Source of the DNA: an uncultured Collinsella sp.
Lineage (GTDB): Bacteria > Actinomycetota > Coriobacteriia > Coriobacteriales > Coriobacteriaceae
Assembly: GCA_900550185.1 (NCBI GenBank)
Contig: URRN01000138.1
Coordinates: forward strand, 1 to 5,580
Direction of reading: 5' to 3'
Length of the DNA: 5,580 nt
The translations under genes and the position numbers were made by a program. Under the pieces are notes generated by a model. That model had not been told where the DNA came from. It saw nothing but the letters and a program-made list of their open reading frames with translations, and did no database searches. Below, piece after piece: positions 1 through 4,826 of the stretch; position 1 is the stretch's first letter, and every line of letters begins with the position of its first letter.

Positions 1-1075
1 GCCTGCAAGCGAGCAGGAGACGCCGGCCGCCGAGCAGGCTGCTGCCGCCGAGACCGTCGCGCCCGCGCCCGAGGCCGCGCCCGCAGCCACCGAGGTCGCA
101 TCGGAGTCCAATGACCACCTGGCAGCCATGATGCGCCGCAGCGCCCGCCGCGAGGAAGCCTACGTGCCCACCTCGCAGCTCCGCCGCTTCACCCTGCCCG
201 ATTCGGCGCCCATCATGCGCCGCGTCATGGGCTTTCTGTCCGACCAGGCCCGCGCGCTCATCCACGCCGGCGTGTCGCGCGACCGCATCTGCGTCGATCC
301 CGGTCCGGGCTTTGGCAAGACGGCCAACGAGGACATCGTCATCCAGCGCGAGACTGCCAAGATGGCGTCACTGGGCTATCCGCTCATGTGCGCTGTATCG
401 CGCAAGCGCTTTGTGGGCGCCGTCTCGGGCGTGACCGAGGCCGCCGAGCGCGATGCCGCTACGTTTGGCGTGTGCCTGGGCGCCATCCAGGCCGGCGCCA
501 ACATCGTGCGCGTGCACGACGCCGCGGGCTTTGCGCAGTTCCTGAACGGCTACTGGGCGGTTGCCAAGCCGCAGCCGCGCCGCGCGTTTGTGGCCGTGGG
601 ATCCAACTTGGGGCATCGCTGCGACAACATCCGCGCCGCACGCGACATGATCGCCGAGATTCCACTTACCTGCGTGTCCAACTCCTCCAAGATCTACGAG
701 AGCGAGCCGGCCTACGAGACGCGCCAGGACGCGTTTGCCAACGCCGTCATCGAGATCAAGACCGAGTTGGCGCCGCTGGTGCTGCTCGACGAGCTCATGA
801 AGATCGAGGCCGAGCTGGGCCGCGACCGCTCCAAAAAGGCCAAGGCCAACGGTCCGCGCACCATCGACCTGGACCTGCTGTGGATGGACGGCGAGACCCA
901 CGGCGGCAAAAAGCTGCGCCTGCCGCATCCACTGATCGGCGAGCGCGACTTTGTGCTGGTGCCGCTTGAGGACCTGATGCACGACCCGGCGCGGTTCTTC
1001 CGCTACAACGGCGTCGAGGTCAAGGAGCCCGAGGATCGCGTGGGCCATATCGTGGGTGAATTGGGGCGTATGTAG
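1..1075 (+). CDS. folP-folK: Bifunctional dihydropteroate synthase / HPPK (FolP-FolK fusion), 5'-partial
   Basis: Joins 6-hydroxymethyl-dihydropterin pyrophosphate to p-aminobenzoate (DHPS) and makes that pyrophosphate from ATP (HPPK): consecutive cytosolic steps of folate synthesis. The frame is open to the window edge (first full codon at base 2), so the gene begins upstream and ATG 128 is internal, not the start. Of 357 visible residues, about 1-42 are an Ala/Pro/Glu-rich stretch. Residues 43-184 are the C-terminal half of DHPS, with DPGPGFGKT (99-107), the substrate-binding SRKRFVG (133-139) and RVHDA (170-174). HPPK follows from about 193: VAVGSNLG, then GPRTIDLDLL (284-293) carrying the metal-binding Asp pair, then LPHPLIGERDFVLVPL (307-322). 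Both C-terminal domains look intact. A folP-folK fusion is known in several lineages, although many bacteria keep the genes separate. The stop codon abuts the next gene's ATG. Identification is firm; the DHPS N-terminal half cannot be judged. Confidence 0.93.
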   Translation, partial: PASEQETPAAEQAAAAETVAPAPEAAPAATEVASESNDHLAAMMRRSARREEAYVPTSQLRRFTLPDSAPIMRRVMGFLSDQARALIHAGVSRDRICVDPGPGFGKTANEDIVIQRETAKMASLGYPLMCAVSRKRFVGAVSGVTEAAERDAATFGVCLGAIQAGANIVRVHDAAGFAQFLNGYWAVAKPQPRRAFVAVGSNLGHRCDNIRAARDMIAEIPLTCVSNSSKIYESEPAYETRQDAFANAVIEIKTELAPLVLLDELMKIEAELGRDRSKKAKANGPRTIDLDLLWMDGETHGGKKLRLPHPLIGERDFVLVPLEDLMHDPARFFRYNGVEVKEPEDRVGHIVGELGRM

Positions 1076-1777
1076 ATGATCGAGATGAACGCTGTAGTCG
1101 CTGCCACTGAGCTCGACGCGGCGCGTGACGCGGGTCGCGAGGGCGTGTCCGCGGGCTGGTGCGCGTGGAGCGTGGGCGATGCTTCGCTGACGTTTTCGCT
1201 GGTCGTGCGTCCGGATGTGAACATGCATGCCTTCCACGGCCTGCCGTTTGTGGCCGCGATGGGCATGATGGACGCGCTCGTGGGCACGGCTTCGACGCCG
1301 GGGTTGGGCCTTGCCGGCAAGGTGGGCATTGAGTGGCCGAGCAATATCGTGTGCGGTGCGCCTGCGTTTGAGACGTCGCTCGCGCGTGTTGCCGTGAACG
1401 GCGGTGCCGGTGCTGCGGGCATGTTTGCCGCGGTGACGGTAGATATTGAACGTGCGGCGCTGGGCGAGCTTGGCGTGGATATGGCCGACGAGGTGCTGGT
1501 CGAGGCATTGGCCACCGCCGTGCTGACCCGCGTGGACACCTGGGCGGTTGCCGCCAACACACCACAGGGCGCTGCCGGCCCGCTGGCTCCCGTGCTGGGT
1601 GAGTACTTCGATATGGTGCCGCTGCTGGGTCGTCAGGTTGCGGCGGTGTCGCCCAACGGTTTGCCGCTTGCGGTCGGCGTGTTTGCGGGCCTGGATATCT
1701 GGGGCCGTGCGACCATCAAGACCGATGCCGGCGAGCAGGAGTTTCCGCCCGAGGCCGTGCGCATTCGCGGACTGTAG
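1076..1777 (+). CDS. Biotin protein ligase-like protein lacking catalytic motifs
   Basis: A 233-residue protein whose outline follows BirA-type biotin ligases. Residues 37-47 (SLTFSLVVRPD) match the strand after the biotin loop. KVGIEWPSN (82-90) sits where BirA has V-x-V-K-W-P-N-D. FAAVTVDI (117-124) matches the GIGIN strand. Residues 178-232 resemble the SH3-like C-terminal domain, including GVFAGLDIWG and a final EAVRIR where BirA has GEISLR. The GRGRxGRxW biotinyl-AMP loop is absent, the KWPND lysine is Glu and its aspartate is Asn, and no lysine replaces the conserved catalytic one (the region reads PAFETSLARV). It is therefore probably not an active ligase; a scaffold, regulatory or vestigial role is inferred. 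There is no N-terminal DNA-binding domain. The ATG directly follows the folP-folK stop, with GGGG about 9 nt upstream, which suggests translational coupling. ATG 1085 is an alternative start but has no better ribosome site. The family call rests on reading by eye. Confidence 0.62.
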   Translation: MIEMNAVVAATELDAARDAGREGVSAGWCAWSVGDASLTFSLVVRPDVNMHAFHGLPFVAAMGMMDALVGTASTPGLGLAGKVGIEWPSNIVCGAPAFETSLARVAVNGGAGAAGMFAAVTVDIERAALGELGVDMADEVLVEALATAVLTRVDTWAVAANTPQGAAGPLAPVLGEYFDMVPLLGRQVAAVSPNGLPLAVGVFAGLDIWGRATIKTDAGEQEFPPEAVRIRGL

Positions 1778-1876
1778 CGCGAGGCGCCAGCGCTCAAAGA
1801 TAGCGATGACAACGAAGCCCTCTTCGGCCTGTGCTGGGGAGGGTTTCGCCTATCTGGGGAATGGGTTGCCAGCGCC

Positions 1877-1917
1877 CTATTCCTCAAAACTGAAAAATTT
1901 TCGTTTTTGAGGAATAG
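1877..1917. repeat. 41-bp palindromic repeat, copy 1
   Basis: Imperfect palindrome beginning CTATTCCTCAAAACTG and ending TTTTTGAGGAATAG. The arms pair over 20 bp except for two positions (14-15 of the arm). It lies about 100 bp after the biotin-ligase-like gene and 45 bp before copy 2. The outer 13 bp of each arm are identical to copies 2 and 3, while the differences cluster near the centre. Confidence 0.9.
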
Positions 1918-1945
1918 AATTAAGGTAGCTCGGTCTTTCGCGAGG

Positions 1946-1960
1946 TATATTCGCTATAGA
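1946..1960 (+). promoter_or_regulatory. Weak candidate -10 region for the ATPase gene
   Basis: The 45-bp spacer between palindrome copies 1 and 2 holds TATATT and, 3 bp later, TATAGA, either of which could be a -10 box. No convincing -35 lies 16-18 bp upstream. Starting from TATATT, the transcript would carry all of palindrome copy 2 in its 5' leader. The position before the ATPase gene is the main support. Confidence 0.25.
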
Positions 1961-1962
1961 GC

Positions 1963-2003
1963 CTATTCCTCAAAACTGAAAATTTTTCAGTTTTGAGGAA
2001 TAG
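1963..2003. repeat. 41-bp palindromic repeat, copy 2 (perfect)
   Basis: Perfect palindrome: two 20-bp arms, the left one starting CTATTCCTCAAAACTG, around a single central T. It ends 26 bp before the ATPase start codon and just upstream of its AGGAGG, so it would form a long hairpin in the 5' leader of that mRNA or act as a symmetric protein-binding site. It is the most symmetric copy and may be nearest to the ancestral form. Confidence 0.93.
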
Positions 2004-2029
2004 CGATAAAAGACCGCGAGGAGGCCCCG

Positions 2030-3226
2030 ATGAAACTCATCAATAGAACGTCATATATGGACACGTTGACGAGCCTTATTGGCGTGCCGGACATCAAGGT
2101 CATCACGGGCATTCGCCGCAGCGGTAAATCAAAATTGCTCGAGGCCCTCCGCGATTACGTGGAGGCAAATCTGTCCAATTCGAATGTCATCCATATCAAC
2201 TACAACCTCGATGAGTTCGAGAACCTGCTCGAGTATCACGCGCTGCTCGCCTATGTAAAAGAGCATCGAGTGTCCGGCAAACAAAACTTTCTGCTTATCG
2301 ATGAAGTTCAGATGTGCGACGGTTTTGAGCGTGCGATCAACAGCCTTCACGCATCCGAGCAGTACGACATATTCATTACCGGATCGAATGCCTTTTTGCT
2401 GTCGAGCGATCTGTCGACGCTCTTTACGGGGCGTACGTTTGAGATCGAGGTTTTCCCATTCTCGTTTGAGGAGTATCGACTCTATGGCGACGAGGGCGAG
2501 GTCGACCGCGACTTCGATGAGTACGCGAGAACCGGCGGTATGTCCGGCTCTTACCCTTATCCACTGCAGGAGCAGCGCTATCAATATCTCTCCAACGTCT
2601 TCAAGACGCTCATTGTGAGAGATATCGTGCAGCGGCATAACGTGAGAAACGAATCGGCGCTGCTGCGCATTGCCGATTACATGATGGACAACGTATCCAA
2701 CATAACGTCGGCACGTAACATTACGGATATTTTGAACGCGGATGGGCTAAAGATAACGAACAAGACGGTCGGCACGTACATGGGGTACCTGTGCGATGCG
2801 TTTGCCTTCTATAAAGTTCGTCGGTACGACATCCGCGGCAAAAAATACCTTAAGAGCGGCGAGAAGTATTACCTGGCAGACCACGCGTTCAAATACGCGC
2901 TGCTCGGTACACGTGATATGGATTGGGGACGCGTATACGAGAACATGGTGGCAATCGAGCTGCTGCGCCGCGGATACGAGGTATACGTCGGCGTGCTCTA
3001 TAAAAAGGAAATAGACTTTGTAGCAATCAAGCGGAGCGAGAAACTCTACATTCAGGTGAGCGACGACATCAGCTCGGATAAGACATTTGAACGCGAGATT
3101 TCGCCACTGCTGAGCATTGGCGATGCGTATCCCAAGATGATTCTCGCCCGCACGCATCACGAGGCCACGGATCGCGACGGAGTGCAGATCGTGGACCTGG
3201 CGAGGTGGCTATGCGGCGAGGCGTAG
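2030..3226 (+). CDS. AAA-family ATPase with DUF4143 C-terminal domain
   Basis: A 398-residue P-loop protein of the AAA_14/DUF4143 type, common in gut bacteria and archaea; its cellular role is not established. Walker A is GIRRSGKS (27-34) and Walker B is LLIDE (88-92) followed by VQ. A sensor-like TGSN lies at 117-120 and a conserved GRTFEIEVFPFSFEEY block at 134-149, with Arg135 a candidate arginine finger. The middle contains a winged-helix-like stretch (about 215-260). The C-terminus has a PD-(D/E)XK-like pattern: YEN at 303-305, EIDF at 327-330 and YIQV around Gln342, so nuclease-fold ancestry is possible but activity is unproven. The ATG is preceded by AGGAGG with 5-nt spacing. Length and motifs look intact. 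Codon use is less GC-biased than in the flanking genes, and palindromes lie on both sides, suggesting acquisition by transfer. No toxin or antitoxin partner is visible. Confidence 0.9.
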   Translation: MKLINRTSYMDTLTSLIGVPDIKVITGIRRSGKSKLLEALRDYVEANLSNSNVIHINYNLDEFENLLEYHALLAYVKEHRVSGKQNFLLIDEVQMCDGFERAINSLHASEQYDIFITGSNAFLLSSDLSTLFTGRTFEIEVFPFSFEEYRLYGDEGEVDRDFDEYARTGGMSGSYPYPLQEQRYQYLSNVFKTLIVRDIVQRHNVRNESALLRIADYMMDNVSNITSARNITDILNADGLKITNKTVGTYMGYLCDAFAFYKVRRYDIRGKKYLKSGEKYYLADHAFKYALLGTRDMDWGRVYENMVAIELLRRGYEVYVGVLYKKEIDFVAIKRSEKLYIQVSDDISSDKTFEREISPLLSIGDAYPKMILARTHHEATDRDGVQIVDLARWLCGEA

Positions 3227-3234
3227 CAGAAAGC

Positions 3235-3275
3235 CTATTCCTCAAAACTGATAAATTTTCGATTTTGAGGAATAG
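3235..3275. repeat. 41-bp palindromic repeat, copy 3
   Basis: Third copy, starting 9 bp after the ATPase stop codon. It begins CTATTCCTCAAAACTGAT and ends ATTTTGAGGAATAG, with three arm mismatches near the centre; the flanking C and G extend the pairing by one base pair. It lies between the converging ATPase and coaX genes, where a hairpin could end or protect both transcripts. It lacks the T-run of a classical intrinsic terminator. Confidence 0.9.
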
Positions 3276-3330
3276 GACCGATGCGTTGCCTAGTTCGCCG
3301 CTCGCGCTCGTGCTCGACTTAAGCCCCGTC

Positions 3331-4104
3331 TTACCCCAGCTCCTGCATGCGGCGGTAGATTTCGCAGATACCCTTGATGGTGAGCTGTCCATCGACCACG
3401 TCGAAGGCATCGGTCGAATCGGCGACGATGCCGGCGAGACCGCCCGTGGCGATAACGGTGGCATCCTCGCGGCCCAGCTCGCGCTTCATGCGCGCGACCA
3501 GGCCCTCGGCCATGGCGGCGGCGCCCACCACGGCGCCGACCTTGATGCACTCCTCGGTATCGCGGCCGATGGCGTGCTCCGGCGCCTCGAGCGGAACGCT
3601 GGCGAGCTTGGCGGCACGGGCGGCAAGCGCGTCCATGGAGATGCGGATGCCCGGCGCGATCGCTCCGCCAATGTAATAACCGTCCTCATCGATGACGTCG
3701 ATATTGGTCGCGGTGCCAAAGTCCACCACGATTGCCGGGGCGCCGTAGAAGGTCTCGGCCGCAACGGCGTTGGCGACGCGATCGGCACCCACGGCCTGAG
3801 GGCGTGCCGCACGCAGCTTGGTTACGGCGGCCGTCTGCGGCCCGATAACGATGGCGTCCGCCGCGATGCGGTCGGCCACGGCGTGCCACTCGCGCGAGAG
3901 CTGCGGCACCACGCCCGCAAAGGCGATCGCGTCAACCGCATCGAGCGAGAGGCCGTACATCTTAAAGAAACCCATCAGGCGCACGTGGATCTCGTCGGCG
4001 GTATAGGAGCGGTCGGTGGGCATGCGCCACGACTGCACCAGCTCGTCTCCGTCAAACAGGCCCATGGCCGTCTGCGTGTTTCCCATATCGATAGCGAGCA
4101 GCAT
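3331..4104 (-). CDS. coaX: Type III pantothenate kinase
   Basis: Phosphorylates pantothenate with ATP, the first committed step of coenzyme A synthesis, in the cytosol. The type III family (ASKHA fold) typically needs a monovalent cation and is not feedback-inhibited by CoA. The 257-residue product has the usual length and all signature motifs: phosphate-binding DMGNT (6-10), GADRVANA (106-113) with the catalytic Asp108, VDFGTATNIDV (127-137), GGAIAPG (146-152) and the adenosine-loop ATGGLAGI (219-226). The chosen ATG is preceded by GGGAG with 5-nt spacing and gives the family's usual N-terminus (MLLAIDMGNT). An ATG 7 codons upstream has no ribosome site. The gene converges on the ATPase gene and diverges from the initiator tRNA. 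Its GC-rich codons fit the chromosome core. coaX often sits beside birA; here a birA-like gene lies on the other side of the ATPase cassette, on the opposite strand. Confidence 0.96.
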   Translation of the reverse strand: MLLAIDMGNTQTAMGLFDGDELVQSWRMPTDRSYTADEIHVRLMGFFKMYGLSLDAVDAIAFAGVVPQLSREWHAVADRIAADAIVIGPQTAAVTKLRAARPQAVGADRVANAVAAETFYGAPAIVVDFGTATNIDVIDEDGYYIGGAIAPGIRISMDALAARAAKLASVPLEAPEHAIGRDTEECIKVGAVVGAAAMAEGLVARMKRELGREDATVIATGGLAGIVADSTDAFDVVDGQLTIKGICEIYRRMQELG

Positions 4105-4133
4105 GTCTACTCCCAGTGTTGGCATAAAAGGAC

Positions 4134-4165
4134 GCGCACCATTGTATACGCGCCGTCGACGGCGC
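4134..4165 (-). promoter_or_regulatory. Candidate coaX promoter with adjacent palindrome
   Basis: Read on the minus strand, TATACAAT (4148-4141) provides a -10 (TATACA or TACAAT) about 37 nt before the coaX ATG. Just upstream lies a perfect 16-bp palindrome, GCGCCGTCGACGGCGC (4150-4165), in the -10/-35 spacer region. No clear -35 is visible, so either the promoter is weak or activated, or the palindrome is an operator. Both readings are inference. Confidence 0.4.
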
Positions 4166-4241
4166 TCGGCCGCGATTCGTTTACAGTGATAGGGGCTGAG
4201 GGGTTTTAAATATGAAGGAATTATGCTCTACGAGATTTTCC

Positions 4242-4270
4242 TTGCCGTTTACCGAACTCCCGCGTAATAT
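4242..4270 (+). promoter_or_regulatory. Sigma-70-type promoter of the initiator tRNA gene
   Basis: TTGCCG (-35) and TAATAT (-10) are separated by exactly 17 bp, close to consensus. Transcription would start near 4277, about 25 nt before the mature tRNA 5' end, leaving a short leader for RNase P to remove. The downstream terminator completes a single-gene unit. Confidence 0.75.
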
Positions 4271-4301
4271 TCTTTCTTGCGCACATGAGGCGCCCAGACA
4301 T

Positions 4302-4378
4302 TGCGGGGTGGAGCAGTCTGGTAGCTCGCCGGGCTCATAACCCGGAGGTCGTAGGTTCAAATCCTGCCCCCGCGACCA
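4302..4378 (+). tRNA. Initiator tRNA-fMet (anticodon CAT)
   Basis: A 77-nt cloverleaf with encoded CCA (4376-4378) and anticodon CAT at 4336-4338. Initiator rather than elongator or Ile2 identity is shown by three consecutive G:C pairs at the base of the anticodon stem (GGG/CCC around CTCATAA), an A11:U24 D-stem pair (GAGC/GCTC), the TTCAAAT T-loop and a weak first acceptor pair. The body closely follows known bacterial initiator tRNAs. The 1:72 position is U opposite G, instead of the C/A mismatch of E. coli; this can form only a wobble pair. The remaining acceptor pairs are GCGGGG with CCCCGC. It carries formyl-methionine to the ribosomal P site. Confidence 0.97.
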
Positions 4379-4387
4379 AGAACTTGC

Positions 4388-4417
4388 AGCTCGTCGGCCT
4401 AGCCGGCGAGCTTTTTT
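4388..4417 (+). terminator. Intrinsic terminator after tRNA-fMet
   Basis: An 11-bp stem, AGCTCGTCGGC / GCCGGCGAGCT, with one G-U pair and a CTA loop, followed at once by six T. It begins 10 nt after the tRNA CCA end. This is the clearest rho-independent terminator in the window. Confidence 0.92.
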
Positions 4418-4467
4418 GTTATTCCGGGACCGTGTTTTCGGTCCAATTCCCAACCTCTCAATCAAAG

Positions 4468-4524
4468 ATCTCGATCTGTAGCATCTAGACCCGATTTGGG
4501 CGGCTAGATGTTACAGATCGAGAT
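4468..4524. repeat. Hairpin repeat unit 1 of cluster
   Basis: Two 21-bp arms, ATCTCGATCTGTAGC... and its complement, with one G-U-compatible mismatch around a 15-nt loop containing ACCCGATTT. The inner arm shares ATCTGTA(A/G)CA with units 2 and 3. Confidence 0.88.
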
Positions 4525-4549
4525 ATACCGGTGGATTGGGTCCCGTTTG

Positions 4550-4604
4550 TCTAAATCTATAACACGAGGGACGGATTTCGCCGAGTTGTTGTTATAGATT
4601 GAGA
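4550..4604. repeat. Hairpin repeat unit 2 of cluster
   Basis: The shortest and most diverged unit: 15-bp arms TCTAAATCTATAACA / TGTTATAGATTGAGA with one mismatch, and a 25-nt loop containing GACGGATTT. It is preceded by GGGTCCCGTTTG, the same leader as unit 3, showing that the two are direct repeats as well as palindromes. Confidence 0.82.
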
Positions 4605-4624
4605 TTTTCTAGCAGGCGGGTCCC

Positions 4625-4689
4625 GTTTGTCTCGATCTGTAACAGTAAGACCCGATTTTGCCGCGTAACTGTTACAGATTGGGACAAAC
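4625..4689. repeat. Hairpin repeat unit 3 of cluster
   Basis: Two 22-bp arms, GTTTGTCTCGATCTGTAACA... and complement, with two differences that are both G-U-compatible in RNA, so pairing is kept despite sequence change. The 21-nt loop contains ACCCGATTTTGCCG, shared with unit 1 as ACCCGATTT. Confidence 0.88.
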
Positions 4690-4744
4690 CGACGGGCCGC
4701 CCCACCCCATCCACCTGCCGCCACCTGCTATCCGCCGATTTCCG

Positions 4745-4774
4745 TTGCGCCCCTGTGGCTCCATGCCATATCCT
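4745..4774 (+). promoter_or_regulatory. Candidate promoter of the oxidoreductase gene
   Basis: TTGCGC and TATCCT are separated by 18 bp, about 50 bp before the start codon. The match to consensus is moderate; support comes mainly from position and from the strong terminator and repeats upstream, which imply that the gene needs its own promoter. Confidence 0.35.
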
Positions 4775-4826
4775 CTAGACAACTACGCGGCATCATCGCC
4801 GCCGCGCCTACAAGAGAGGAATGTCC

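Larger units (their letters stand above)
4418..4826. other. Intergenic region between tRNA terminator and oxidoreductase gene
   Basis: About 400 bp in which I see no convincing gene. It contains a small GGACCG/CGGTCC hairpin (4427-4444, no T-run), the three-hairpin repeat cluster, a cytosine-rich stretch (about 4690-4735), and then a candidate promoter and ribosome site for the oxidoreductase gene. Short open frames here lack ribosome sites and recognisable content. Confidence 0.7.

Noticed and set aside
368..1237. Long minus-strand open frame (289 codons)
   Set aside because: It spans two genes on the opposite strand that have clear family motifs, and its translation (His- and Leu-rich) has no recognisable domain; a typical shadow in high-GC DNA.
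2030..3226. Toxin-antitoxin or abortive-infection module
   Set aside because: Only one gene lies within the cassette and no partner is visible; the family has been discussed in several roles but nothing here decides it.
1877..3275. Insertion sequence with palindromes as terminal inverted repeats
   Set aside because: Each end is itself a full palindrome, the enclosed protein is an AAA/DUF4143 ATPase rather than a transposase, and no target-site duplication is visible.
3235..3275. Intrinsic terminator between the converging genes
   Set aside because: The stem is A/T-rich and is not followed by a T-run on either strand; a role in ending transcription is possible but not supported as a classical terminator.
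4105..4125. Earlier coaX start at an ATG 7 codons upstream
   Set aside because: It has no Shine-Dalgarno and adds residues not usual for the family; the downstream ATG has GGGAG at ideal spacing.
3205..4209. Long plus-strand open frame (334 codons)
   Set aside because: Antisense to coaX, which has every expected motif; the translation is low-complexity and crosses the palindrome.
4181..4488. Open frames on both strands across the tRNA
   Set aside because: Their translations include the familiar spurious peptides made from tRNA sequence; the region is the tRNA and its terminator.
4468..4689. Short CRISPR array
   Set aside because: The units are long palindromes with diverged arms and related loops; there are no constant short repeats with unique equal-length spacers, and no cas genes.
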